A DNA stretch of 64,000 bases from Chloroflexota bacterium (GTDB lineage: Bacteria; Chloroflexota; Anaerolineae; Anaerolineales; Villigracilaceae): assembly GCA_013112685.1 (NCBI GenBank), contig JABFGC010000002.1, positions 1,994,902-2,058,901 of the forward strand. Reading direction: 5' to 3'. A model generated the notes under the pieces. The model was not told the DNA's origin, made no database searches, and saw nothing but the letters and a program-made list of their open reading frames with translations. Shown one piece after another: positions 6,999 through 16,794 of this stretch; positions within the stretch are counted from its first letter, which is position 1; the number at the start of each line of letters is the position of its first letter. The position numbers and the translations under genes were made by a program.

Positions 6999-8122
6999 TC
7001 ACTCACCTGTTCTAAAAATGGCTTCGACGGTCATGCCCCACCTGAGGCGCGGGTCGGGGTCGTCCACGCGAATGCGGACGGTGTAGAGAATATCGCCGCC
7101 GGATTGGGTGAATGCGTTGCTGATCTCCGTGACGACGCCGGTCAGTTCGAGATCGGGCAGCGCATCGGGGGTGATGGTGACGGATTGACCGACGCTCAGT
7201 TTCACCACCTCCAACTCGGTTACGTCGGTGGTTTCGACGATCCACCCGCTGAAATCGGCGAGGCTCACGGCGCGGGTCTCGGTGCCGACCTGCTCCCCGG
7301 CTTTGACGTTCACATCCGCCGCCACGCCGCTGAACGGAGCGGTGATGACGTAATTGGCAAGCGCATCCTTCGCGGCATCGAGGTTGGCTTTGGCGAGCGC
7401 GAGGCTGGTCGGCGTTGGGTCCGTCGAGGCTGATTTCGTATTGGTATTTCGCTTCGGCTTCGGCGGCAAGGGCGGCGGCGTACGCGGCTTTGACCTCATC
7501 GCGCTTGCGGACTTCCTCTTCCATCTCGCGGATTTTGGCGTTCAAATCCTCCTGCGCGGCTTCGAGATCGTCCTCGGCAGTTTTGCGTTTGGAGTTATTT
7601 TCGTCGAGGTTCTTATATTTGTCGAACTCATCCTGCGCGTCCTGCAAGTCCTCCTTGAGGTCTTCGATGTCGCCTTCGAGTTCTTCGATGCGGTCTTCGA
7701 TGGCGTCCACATCGAGGTCGTCCCATTCCTTCTGGGCTTCCGCGCGGACGATTTGGGCTTGCATGTACGCGTCCCAGAGACGGGCGCGGTCGCCGCTCTC
7801 ATTACGGAGGAGGAGGTCGTAGGCGTTTTGCGCCTGGAGGACTTGCGCTTCAGCCGCCCCCCGCATTTGCCAGCCGGACCAAAACATCGCCCTCGCTGAC
7901 GACATCCCCCGCCTTCACGAGCACTTCCTCCACCACGCCGCGCGCCTGAAAGGTCAAATTCGTCCCGCGGATGGGTTCCAGCCGCCCCTCGGCAACAACT
8001 TCATCCGAGGTCAGAACCTCCTCCACGGTTTCGGGCGTTGCCGTCGGTTGTGCGCCGCACGCGCCCAAAAGCAGGACAGGGATGGCAAATAGGGAGATCA
8101 TCAACAGTGTGTTTTTCTTCAT
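6999..8122 (-). CDS. HlyD/MacA-type periplasmic adaptor lipoprotein, two frameshifts
   Basis: The start MKKNTLLMISLFAIPVLLL leads to lipobox LGAC at 8122. The frame is lost at the G run near 7858 (one extra G) and again near 7404 (one extra C); joined, the protein is 373 residues. Domains: lipoyl/barrel-sandwich half (LTFQARGVVEEVLVKAGDVV), a long charged coiled coil (about 95-215, with EELEGDIEDLKEDLQDA), second lipoyl half (ITAPFSGVAADVNVKAGEQV) and a beta-barrel end (VRIRVDDPDPRLRWGM). Such adaptors link an inner-membrane ABC permease to the outside. It follows the FtsX-type permease gene by 70 bases and is the last gene of the operon that starts near 18.2 kb. Confidence 0.85.
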
Positions 8123-8192
8123 GGAAACCTTCTTCGATTTACGATTTGCGATTGAATTACCAATTACGCAATTACCATTTACTTGCCGGTTT

Positions 8193-10625
8193 TTACTCAT
8201 ACGCCAGCACCTCGCGGATGGTGAGTCGCGCCGCGTTGCGCGCAGGCAAAATGGAGCCCAAAACCGAAAGCAACAAGACCAATCCCAGCCAGATGGCATA
8301 ACCGGTAAAGGTGAAAATCACGTCAATGGGCGTCTCGAAGACCGCCCAACTTACAATAAACGATAGACCATACGTTATCGGAACCGATACTACGATGGCA
8401 AAAATAAAAGAGATTATTCCGATGACGAATCCTTCGCCAATGACCGTCTGCATCACAGCGCGGTCGTCCGCACCGATGGCGCGCATGATGCCGATCTCGC
8501 GGGTGCGCTCCAGCACGTTCATACCCATTGTACCGGTCAAGCCCATCGCGCCGACGATTGCCGTCAGGATCGCCATGATGAGCAGGAAGACCACCAGCGT
8601 ATCGAGGCTCTCCACCGCCACATCCAACGATGCGCCGCCCGCCTCCGCCGCACGGACCTTGAAGCCCTGGTCGCGCAGGTATTTGTCCAATTCCTCCGCC
8701 TTCGCATCCTGGTATGCCCGGTCATGCCGGTCGGTCACGAGGCGATACGAATAGGAACGGTTCGCAAGGTTGTTCAACTCCGAAATGTATTCGTAGGGAG
8801 CATACGCCAGCACGCCTTCGCGGTCTACGAATTTGAAGATGCCGACCACCTCCCAGTCCTCCTCGCGCCCGTCAATCTTCAATGTGACGTGGTCTCCGGG
8901 TTCGAGATCCGGGAAATAATGGTAGGCGGCTTCGCTCAACGCCAGTTTGCGGACATCCTCGGAGCGGATCCAGCGTCCCGCCACCAGCAGCGGCTCGATC
9001 AATCTGCTGTCTGCGGGCGGACCGAAGACGTTGATGTTCTCCAGCACCTCGCCGTTTTCATCGAGCAGTTCCCCGCTGACGAACTGCCAGCCTTCCACGC
9101 CGGTCACGCCGCCCACACTCATCGCTGCGCGTCTCATCTCGCTCAGGCGATACGGCTCATCGAAATCGAGCGAAACGTCGGCGGCGAAGTATTTCCCAAT
9201 TGCGCCGATGTACTCGTGCGGCGTGGTGCGGACGTTGAAGACCGCGATGAAAATCGCGCCGCCCATTGTCAGGGTGAAGAGGGTCAACGCCAAACGCCCG
9301 CGCCGGCGGAAGGTGTTCCGCAAAGAAATGATGAACGGACGCGGGAAATGAATCCCGCGCGCGGCAAGGATGCGGGTGATCTTGATCAGCATCCAATCGA
9401 ACCAGCTCACGCGCTCCTGCTGACCGGATTGCGGTCGGCTCTCGTCGCCGGTCAGGTCGTTGCTCAGGGCGCGCAGGACGGTGATGTTCGAGCCGTTGAG
9501 CACGGGCGCAAGCCCCGCGATGAGCGGCACAAGCAGCCCCACCGCAACCTGAATCAACAACGCAACCGGGACAATGCGGTAGCCGAGGATGTTGAAATTC
9601 AACTCGCTTGCAATGAAGAGCGCCAGTCCATACGCGCCCTGCCCGCCCAATGGAACCGCGATCAGCAGCGCCAGCGCCGCGAACGACATGATGAGCGTGA
9701 TGTACATGACGAAGACCTGCCGTCTGCGCCCGCCCACCAGTTTGATGACGCCGATGTGCCGCAGGTGCTGGTTGAGCAGCGCGCTCAATGTGTTGGCGAT
9801 CAACGAACTGGAAAGGAACACGATCAAAATTCCAAGCGCCATCAGAATCCCCAAAATGGCGTTGACCGTGCTCGCCAGCGGATGTTCGTGCGTCTCGGCG
9901 AAGCGCGTGCGGATCACGAGCGTGCCGTTCTTGTCGAGTCTATCCTTCAACTCCGCGCCCACCTCGCGGATATGGAAGATGTCGTCGCCGCCGGTTTCGG
10001 TGATAACGTAGGCGCGGTTGAACAACTCCGGCTGGCGCAGGTATTGAAGCGAACTCATCGTGACGTAGGCATACGGCGACGCCAGGAAATCGCCTGCGCC
10101 CATCGCCGTGTCCTGCACCACACCGACGACGGGCATGGTCTTGATGGAACCGTCCGGCAGTTGGAATTCGAGCACATCGCCCACTTCGACGGCGATGTCG
10201 TTGAGCGCGTCGCGTTCGAGCACCACTTCGCGCTTATCGGGCGCGGCTTTGCCCTGCAGGGGCGTCAGCAGATTGATATTGTTGGTCTCGAAATCGTCGA
10301 ACGCCACCATATCGAGCGTAGTCCATTTTTCGCTTCCCGCCGCGCGCACGCGGATGTTGAACACGCGCCGCGCTTCGGCATCCTTCACGCCGCGCGTATT
10401 CTCGATGGACACCAGCACGTCGTCGTCGAAGTTCACCGTCCGCAGTTCGACGTTGGACGGGTTGTTCGCCGCGTACGAAGCGCTCATGTCGTTGGAGATG
10501 ATCACGTATGCGCCGGAGATCACGCCAATCGAAAACACGCCCACTGCGATGGAAAACACCACCAGCAGGGTGCGCAGTTTGCTGTCCCATAAATCGTGCA
10601 GAACCTTACGCCATCTTGGTCTCAT
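8193..10625 (-). CDS. FtsX/MacB-type ABC transporter permease
   Basis: An 810-residue membrane protein built from two FtsX-like halves. Residues 1-40 hold the first membrane helix (TLLVVFSIAVGVFSIGVISG), followed by a MacB-type extracytoplasmic domain, three helices at about 260-390, then a second unit with a helix at about 445 (LTLFTLTMGGAIFIAVFNV), an extracytoplasmic domain and three C-terminal helices; the end PARNAARLTIREVLAYE is typical. The extra helices fit LolE/DevC-like lipid or peptide export rather than a solute importer. It lies 56 bases downstream of the hybrid kinase gene and directly before the adaptor gene, so permease, adaptor and the two ATPases at 15.6-17.5 kb probably form one complex. 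Confidence 0.9.
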   Translation of the reverse strand: MRPRWRKVLHDLWDSKLRTLLVVFSIAVGVFSIGVISGAYVIISNDMSASYAANNPSNVELRTVNFDDDVLVSIENTRGVKDAEARRVFNIRVRAAGSEKWTTLDMVAFDDFETNNINLLTPLQGKAAPDKREVVLERDALNDIAVEVGDVLEFQLPDGSIKTMPVVGVVQDTAMGAGDFLASPYAYVTMSSLQYLRQPELFNRAYVITETGGDDIFHIREVGAELKDRLDKNGTLVIRTRFAETHEHPLASTVNAILGILMALGILIVFLSSSLIANTLSALLNQHLRHIGVIKLVGGRRRQVFVMYITLIMSFAALALLIAVPLGGQGAYGLALFIASELNFNILGYRIVPVALLIQVAVGLLVPLIAGLAPVLNGSNITVLRALSNDLTGDESRPQSGQQERVSWFDWMLIKITRILAARGIHFPRPFIISLRNTFRRRGRLALTLFTLTMGGAIFIAVFNVRTTPHEYIGAIGKYFAADVSLDFDEPYRLSEMRRAAMSVGGVTGVEGWQFVSGELLDENGEVLENINVFGPPADSRLIEPLLVAGRWIRSEDVRKLALSEAAYHYFPDLEPGDHVTLKIDGREEDWEVVGIFKFVDREGVLAYAPYEYISELNNLANRSYSYRLVTDRHDRAYQDAKAEELDKYLRDQGFKVRAAEAGGASLDVAVESLDTLVVFLLIMAILTAIVGAMGLTGTMGMNVLERTREIGIMRAIGADDRAVMQTVIGEGFVIGIISFIFAIVVSVPITYGLSFIVSWAVFETPIDVIFTFTGYAIWLGLVLLLSVLGSILPARNAARLTIREVLAYE

Positions 10626-10681
10626 AAGTCTCTTTCAGACCTGACAGTTTCGCTGGCAGCGTGACTGTCAGGTTTTTATTT

Positions 10682-12751
10682 TCACTTCAACAACTCACTC
10701 ACTTCCTCAGCCGAATACGGCTTGACGGTCACGTCTTTCAAGCCGTCGCGCAGGTATTGGGTCACGCGCTCGGGGTTGATGGCAGAGGTAAGGATGACCG
10801 ACTTCGAGCGGAGTCCAGCTTCTGAGATGGCGCTCAGCACATCGGTCAAGGGAAACGAGGCGATGTTTTCATCCACAAGAATCAGATCGGCGGGCGGGAA
10901 CTTCTTCAAATCGGTGGATTGAGTCAATTTGACCTTCGTCCCCTTGAGAAGTTCTCCGAGCAGATTCGACCAATCGTCGTTGTCGTCAATCAACAGGATG
11001 TTCTTCACGCTTCCCGCCTGGACCTCGGAACTGGGCACACGACCCCGGGGCATGAACATGGCGACGGTCGTGCCCCTGCCCTGCTCGCTGACAAGCGCAA
11101 TGCGACCCTGCGACTGCGAAACGACGTGCGGCGCCGCGGGCAGACCCAAGCCGTGATGCGAGACGCCGCGCGTGGTGAAGAACGGCGACCAGACCTTGCG
11201 CATGGTTTCTTCGTCCATGCCTGCGCCGTCGTCTTCGATGTCAATCTCCAACATGCCGCGCTCCTCGATGGGATGCGCGCGCACCTGGATGGACTTCGCG
11301 CCCGACTCGGCGGCGTTCTGCAAAATGTTGCCCACCGCGCGCGTCAATTGAGTCGAGTCCGCGATGACGTAGGCGGCTTCGGAGTCAATCTCCACCTGGA
11401 TGGCTTCGGGCGCGATGCTGCGCTGGAGCGCCGCCGTCCGAAGCACATCGGCAAAGAGGACGGGGCGCGGCTTCATTTCGCGCACCGCGCCGATGAGCTG
11501 CTCCTTGACTTGAATGATCTGCGCCGCGCTTTCGGAGATCATGTCGAGGTCTTCGCGCAGGGAGTCGAGGTCAACTTTCCCGTCGGCGATCTCTTCGCGC
11601 AGGCGGGCAACTGTCAGCGAGATGGGAAGCGTCTTGTTGCCGATCCAATGAATCGCTTCGGTCGAGGCGGTCGTCAACGCCTCGAAAACTTTGTTGCGCA
11701 AAATCTCGTTGTGCGCTTCCTTGAGTTCCTCGATGAGCCGGGCGTTGTTGATGGCAACCGCCAAATGTTCCGCCATCGTCAACAGGGTGGTGATGTCGTC
11801 TTCGCTGAAGGCGCGCTCTTCGGAGGATTGAATCGTGACCGCGCCGAGCGTCCGCCCGCCGTAGATGAGCGGAAGCGCCATCTCGGAGCGGGTATGCGGC
11901 AGGTGCGGATTTTTGAAATGCACGCGCTCCTCGCCCACGTCGAGCGCGATGCGCGCCTCGCCCATTGCAATGCACGCGCCAATCATGGACCCGGTCCCGA
12001 CGCGCAGTTTGTGACCCTCCGCCAGCATGGCTTTGCCCGCCTTGCCGTAGCCCGCGCGCAGCATGGCGTACTCGCCTTTTTCATCGAGCAGGAACACACC
12101 GGCGTAATACAAGCCGTACGCCTCGCAGATGATGTTCACGGTTTGCGGGAGGAGTTGGTCGAGATCGAGGATGGATGCGGCTTCCCTGCCAACGCGGTTT
12201 GCGGCTTTCAACAGGCGCGAGCGGCGTTCTTCCTGGCGGTGAAGTTTTGCATTTTGAATCGCCACCGCGAGTTGATCCGCCATCGTTTGCAGGGCGTCAA
12301 TATCTTCCTCGTGGAACGCCGCCTCCTCGGTGGATTGAACGGTGAGCGCGCCAATCGCTTCATCCCCGACGATGAGCGGGAGCGCCATCTCGGAGCGAGT
12401 CTTGGGCAGGTGCGGATTCTCGAAAAAGACCGCTTCTTCTCCAACGTCGAGCGCGATGCGTCCGCGTTTGTTGGCGATGCACGCGCCGATCATCGAGTTG
12501 CCGCCGATGGCGAGGCGGTGACCTTCGCGCAGCATGGCTTTGCCCGGCTCGCCGCGTCCCGCACGGAGGACGGCGTACTGGTTGGTCTCGTCCACGAGGA
12601 AGACGCCCGCGTAGTAGAAACCGAATTCGTCGCAGATGATATCCACGGTGCGCTGGAAGAGTTCGTACGGGTCGAGGATGGTGGTGATGTTCCGGGCGGC
12701 GCGCGCCGAGGCTTTCAATAATTTCGCGTGTCGTTCGATGCTGTCAGTCAT
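10682..12751 (-). CDS. Hybrid sensor protein: GAF-GAF-histidine kinase-receiver
   Basis: A 689-residue soluble protein. Two similar GAF domains (about 20-170 and 185-345), each with FGFYYAGVFLVDE-like and LPHTRSEMALPLI-like segments, are followed by a dimerisation segment EAIHWIGNKTLPIS (about 365), an HATPase domain (N box NILQNAAESGA; G boxes DDGAGMDEETM, GVSHHGLGLPAA) and a C-terminal receiver (ILLIDDNDDWSNLL, phosphoacceptor Asp in LILVDEN, conserved Lys in TVKPYS). There is no membrane segment, so it senses an internal signal. It lies between the lone receiver gene and the permease gene, suggesting it controls this export system. Confidence 0.9.
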   Translation of the reverse strand: MTDSIERHAKLLKASARAARNITTILDPYELFQRTVDIICDEFGFYYAGVFLVDETNQYAVLRAGRGEPGKAMLREGHRLAIGGNSMIGACIANKRGRIALDVGEEAVFFENPHLPKTRSEMALPLIVGDEAIGALTVQSTEEAAFHEEDIDALQTMADQLAVAIQNAKLHRQEERRSRLLKAANRVGREAASILDLDQLLPQTVNIICEAYGLYYAGVFLLDEKGEYAMLRAGYGKAGKAMLAEGHKLRVGTGSMIGACIAMGEARIALDVGEERVHFKNPHLPHTRSEMALPLIYGGRTLGAVTIQSSEERAFSEDDITTLLTMAEHLAVAINNARLIEELKEAHNEILRNKVFEALTTASTEAIHWIGNKTLPISLTVARLREEIADGKVDLDSLREDLDMISESAAQIIQVKEQLIGAVREMKPRPVLFADVLRTAALQRSIAPEAIQVEIDSEAAYVIADSTQLTRAVGNILQNAAESGAKSIQVRAHPIEERGMLEIDIEDDGAGMDEETMRKVWSPFFTTRGVSHHGLGLPAAPHVVSQSQGRIALVSEQGRGTTVAMFMPRGRVPSSEVQAGSVKNILLIDDNDDWSNLLGELLKGTKVKLTQSTDLKKFPPADLILVDENIASFPLTDVLSAISEAGLRSKSVILTSAINPERVTQYLRDGLKDVTVKPYSAEEVSELLK

Positions 12752-12819
12752 AAGTTCCTCTTTTGGCTATTCGATAAACCACAACGTATCCATGAACTCC
12801 ATTCACCGAAGGATGAAAA

Positions 12820-12871
12820 TGGAGTCCGGAAGTTCCACTTCTGGAATTCCGCAAGTAGAACTTGCGGAGTC
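12820..12871. repeat. Palindromic intergenic repeat
   Basis: GGAGTCCGGAAGTTCCACTT and CCGCAAGTAGAACTTGCGG followed by AGTCC form adjacent small hairpins in the 180-base gap between two genes. The same GGAGTC plus short stem pattern recurs at 26744-26897. A further hairpin, CACAAAGGTTTTCCTTTGTG, follows near 12903. Confidence 0.55.
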
Positions 12872-12933
12872 CGCCTGTTTTCATAGCAGGGTCACGAAGG
12901 TACACAAAGGTTTTCCTTTGTGGTGAAAAAAGG

Positions 12934-13317
12934 TCAGGCATTCAATATCTTCTGAATCAACTCCACCAATCCCTGCTCGCGTCCTTTGACGAAGAACGCA
13001 TTCGCGCCGCGCGCAACGGCATCCCTAGCTTTGTTCACCTCATCGTATGCCGTCAGGATGACCACCGGCAGGTCCGGCTTTTGTCTTTTCAATTCAACCA
13101 GCAAATCAAAACCGGCGTCCGGTTTGGGCGCGCCGTTGAAGTCGGGCATGTTCAAATCTAGCACGGCGATGTCCACCGCGATGGCGTTCCGCATAAAGAC
13201 TTCGCTCCCGTTCTTGCAGTCCGATGCGGTTAACACATCGAAACCTGCTCGCAGAAGAGTCTTCTCCAAACTGCGTTGGATCAATTTTTCATCATCCACT
13301 AAAAGAACTGTTGTCAT
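12934..13317 (-). CDS. Single-domain response regulator
   Basis: A 127-residue receiver domain alone: acidic pocket in MTTVLLVDDEK, phosphoacceptor Asp in IAVLDLNMPDF, Thr in VVILTAYDE, and the usual Lys position occupied in FFVKGREQG. The ATG at 13317 has GGAGGA four bases upstream; the longer frame to 13677 overlaps the kinase gene and is rejected. It has no output domain, so it should act by protein contact or in a phosphorelay between the two kinases that flank it (10682-12751 and 13380-15276). Confidence 0.9.
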   Translation of the reverse strand: MTTVLLVDDEKLIQRSLEKTLLRAGFDVLTASDCKNGSEVFMRNAIAVDIAVLDLNMPDFNGAPKPDAGFDLLVELKRQKPDLPVVILTAYDEVNKARDAVARGANAFFVKGREQGLVELIQKILNA

Positions 13318-13379
13318 GATTCCTCCAGGGTTTCGTAAGACCTGACAGGTTTTCAGAAACCTGTCAGGTCTTACGATGA

Positions 13380-15276
13380 TTATTTCTCCGCCGGAAGGCG
13401 CACGAAGAACGCCACGCCCTTGCCCGTTCCGCTTTCCAGCCAAATCCTTCCGCCGTGCTGGTTGACGATCTGCAGCACAGCCGAAAGCCCCAAGCCCGTG
13501 CCGCCCTTCCCGCCTTTGGTGGTAAAGAACGACACCCAAACCTTTTCCTGAATCTCCTTCGGGATGCCGGGACCGTTGTCCTTGACCATTACCTGCACGA
13601 AGTTCGGGTCTTCGTCCCGCGCGCCCACGATGTAAATCTTCGGCGCGGAGACCTGCGCATGGCTCAACGCCTCCCACGCATTCTTGATGAGGTTGTCGAA
13701 CACCTGCTCCAACTGCCGCGCATCCGCACGGACCATCGGCAGGTCTTCCGCCCAGCCCATCTCGACCACGCCGTCGGGCAGACCCATGTTCCCGACCGTC
13801 CCGGCGATCATTTCCTTTAGCGAGATGGTCTCGTCGTTCCGCTGCCGCGCGGGACCGATCAAGCCTTCCTTGATTTCGAGGATCGTGTTCGCGCTGTTTT
13901 CGGCGATATCCAAATCCTCCATCAGCGATTCGACGCTGACCAGCGCCTGCAAGCGGTTCGGCTTCATGGCGGACATCTCCGCGAGGATCTGTTTCAGGTC
14001 AATGCCCAGCGCCTCCGCCTCTTCCTTGACCGTTCGGACTGCGGCTTGCAGCGAGACATTGTCCAACGCCGATTCATCCAACTGCGAGAGCAGCGCGGTC
14101 AAATAGCGCACGTCCTCGCGCACGCGGCTGACGCTCCCCGGAATCGGCGCGGCTTTGTTCCCCACCCAGTGGATGGCTTCGCCGGTGGCGGTGGCGATGG
14201 CTTCGTAGGTCTTCGTCCGCAGCAATTCGGCGTTTGCCTGCTCGGAGTTCCCTCATCAATTTGGCGTTATTGATGGCAATCGCAATCTGGTCTGCCATCG
14301 CTTGCAGGGACGTGACGTCCTCCTCGTTGAAGGCGTTGAGCTTGTCGCTTTGTACCGTTACCGCGCCGAGCGAGACGGAATTCACCGTCAGCGGCAGAGC
14401 CATTTCGGAGCGGGTATCCGGCAAAAACGGATTCTTGAAGCGCGATTCCTCGCCCGCCACATCCAGGGCGATTTGCGCTTGCTGGGTCAGGATCGCGCGC
14501 CCGATCATGGACTTGTCATCCACCGGCAGGCGGTAATGGGTATCGAGCATCCGTCTCCCGGCGGTGGCATAGCCCGCGCGCAGGACCGCCCATTGGTTGT
14601 CGTCTGAAATCAAAAAGATGCCGGAATAATAGAAATCGAACTCGCCGCAAATGATGTTGACCGTGTGCCTCAGCAATTCGTTCAAATCCAGAATGGAAGT
14701 GACCATCTGCCCGACGCGCGCGGCGGTTTCGAGCAGTTTGTGACGGCGTTCGAGCATGGCGAACATTTTTTGATTCTGCTGGAGCAGGTACTTGTTGCGC
14801 TCGACCGTGTTCGTGAGTTGGCGAATCTTATCTTCGATCTTTTCCGCCAGTTCCTGCTGGTATTCCCGCAGGTATTCCTCGGCGTTTTTGAGTTCGTCCA
14901 CCTTGCCGCGCAGGTACTCCTCGACCAGTTGGACGAAGTCGCCGCCGATAGGCTTGGGGATGAATCCCGCCGCGCCCGCCGCAAGCGCACGTTCCTTTGC
15001 GCCCGGCGACGTATCCGCCGAGACGATGACGATGGGTGTTTGGGGCAGCATCTTTTTCAGGCGGGTCGCAGCCTCGTTGCCCGTGATGTGCGGCAGGTTG
15101 TGGTCGAGCAGAATCAAGTTGGGATGCGTCTCCTCCGCCAACTGCAAGCCGTCCAGCGGATTGGCGGCTTCGAGCACCACGTACTGGTCCGCGAGCAAAC
15201 GCCGCACCAGCGCACGGGATTCGTCGCTGTCGGCGATGTAAAGCACCTGGGGGAGTTTGCGCGGATCAGAGGGCAT
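13380..15276 (-). CDS. Hybrid sensor protein: receiver-GAF-histidine kinase, one frameshift
   Basis: From 15276: receiver domain (residues 10-125; phosphoacceptor in LILLDHNLP, Lys in FIPKPIGG), a coiled coil (130-185), a GAF domain (190-335; FDFYYSGIFLISD, LPDTRSEMALPL), then, after one extra C near 14248, EQANAELLRTKTYEAI, the EAIHWVGNKAAPIP dimerisation segment and an HATPase domain (NLIKNAWEAL, DNGPGIPKEI, GGTGLGLSAV) ending at 13380. Joined length 631. The GAF and the unusual EAIHW-GNK segment match the kinase at 10682-12751, so the two are paralogues with the receiver at opposite ends. The spacer to the receiver gene downstream is 62 bases. Confidence 0.85.
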
Positions 15277-15304
15277 GGAAGGATAAAGGATGAAGGATGA
15301 ATCC

Positions 15305-15585
15305 TGCGTGTTGCGGATTACGTGATACGTGTTACGTCGTGTACCTGTTTACCTGTGTACTTGTTTACCTATGTAACTCAAGTTGCTGCCTTGAAATAGG
15401 TACTTGTAGCATTCCGTCAAAGACCCTCACCCTGCCCTCTCCCAACGGGAGAGGGGGAAGCCATCTCAGTAAAAAATCGCCACGATTGGGGTGAGGGAAC
15501 GTTTTTGAAATCAAGGTGGCAACTTGGATTATGTACCTGTTTACGTGTTTACCTGTTTACCTAATTTACTTGTGCACTTTTCTAC
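15305..15585. repeat. Nested repeat region
   Basis: Outer part: GTGTACCTGTTTACCTGTGT-like direct repeats at about 15338-15375 and 15533-15575. Inner part: inverted repeats CAAGTTGCTGCCTTGA (15378-15393) and TCAAGGTGGCAACTTG (15514-15529) enclosing CCCTCACCCTGCCCTCTCCC with its own palindrome. It looks like one small element inserted into another. The left copy of the outer repeat is in the gap before the kinase gene; the right copy runs into the end of the ABC ATPase gene. No gene was seen in the roughly 290 bases from 15277. Confidence 0.6.
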
Positions 15586-16794
15586 CAGCACGCGGATCCG
15601 CCGTGCGATGTTCTTCGAGCCGCTTCTGCACGATCTTCCCAACCGCCTCGGCAGTGATCGGAGATTCCTCCATCACGCGGACGAAATCGGCGCGCGGAAG
15701 GGTCAGCACTTCGACAGGTTCCCTGCCCGCGCGGACGTTGGCGATGGCTTTCCCGCCGCGCAGCAACTCGATGTCGCCGAAGAACTGGTCTGCGCCCAGC
15801 CGCGAAATCACGGTTTCCTTGCTTTGCGCACCTTCTTCAAGACCACTTCCACCTCGCCTTTGCGGATCATGAAGAAATGGTCCACGCGCTCGTTTTGCGA
15901 AAGGATGGTCTCGCGCGGCTGGAACGTCCTGCGCTGGGCGATTTTGGTGAATTCCAGCATGTGACGGTGGCGCAGCTGCGGCAGGCAGCGCGAGACGGTC
16001 TCGTCAATCAATTCGCCGTCGGAGATGATGATATTGCGCTGGGTGCGCGAGGTCAACGACGGGTCGTGCGTAACCATGACGATGGTCTTGCCCTGCGCCA
16101 CGAAATGCTCGAAGATCTGGATGATGGTATCCGCCGAGCGCGTGTCGAGGTTGCCGGTCGGCTCGTCCGCGATGAGGAGCGGCGGGTCGCACGCCATGGC
16201 GCGGGCAATCGCCGCCAGTTGCTGCTGCCCGGTCGAAACCAGCACGGGCAGTTTGTTGGCGAACTTTTCCAAGCCGACCAGTTTCAGCAATTCCATCGCG
16301 CGCTGGGGGCGTTCGTCGAAGTCGTACATGTCCACGTAATCCATCGGGAGCATGACGTTTTCGAGCAGCGTCAGCATGGGCAGCAACTGGAAGAATTGAA
16401 AAACGATGCCGAGGTTTTTTCCGCGCCATTTCGAACGCGCGCTTTCGGTCACGCCGGTGTAGATGTCGTTGTGGTTGACGATGACCTGCCCCTCGGAGGG
16501 ATGGTCAATGCCGGTGATCATGTTCAGCAGTGTGGATTTTCCGCTCCCTGACTTGCCGACGATGGAGACGAACTCTCCGCGGTTGATCATCAGGTCCACG
16601 CCTTTGAGGACGGTGAACTCCCCCGCCGCATTGGAGAAGCGCTTCACCACGCCGCGCATTTCGATGATCGCTTCCGGGGCGGCATCGCTCACATGGCGTG
16701 GAGCAGTTTTCGGCGGAGTCCGCACCGTCCCCGAAGGGGGATGCGGATGCTGCTTTGTGTGTCGCGCCCTGCGTTTTTCGATTCGCCGGATCAT
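15566..16794 (-). CDS. ABC transporter ATPase fused to a cyclic-nucleotide-binding domain, one frameshift
   Basis: The N-terminal 250 residues are a LolD/MacB-type ATPase: Walker A GKSGSGKST, Q loop IVFQFFQLLPML, signature region VSTGQQQLAAIARA (STGQQ in place of the usual SGGQQ), Walker B LLIADEPTGN, and VTHDPSLTSRT. The C-terminal part is a cNMP-binding-like domain (RRTFQPRETILSQNERVDHF, then FGDIELLRGGKAIANVRAG and PITAEAVGKIVQKRL). One A is missing near 15824, which splits the coding sequence; joined length 409. The start overlaps the stop of the upstream ATPase gene by four bases. The extra domain could gate transport or place the ATPase under ligand control. Confidence 0.85.

Noticed and set aside
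8724..10592. Open frame of 622 codons on the plus strand opposite the FtsX permease
   Set aside because: Exact antisense of a well-supported permease; long open frames opposite high-GC genes are common, and the product (many Arg, His, Gln, Asp) has no domain.
10919..12721. Open frame of 600 codons opposite the hybrid kinase
   Set aside because: Antisense shadow of the GAF-GAF-kinase gene; low-complexity product and no start signal.
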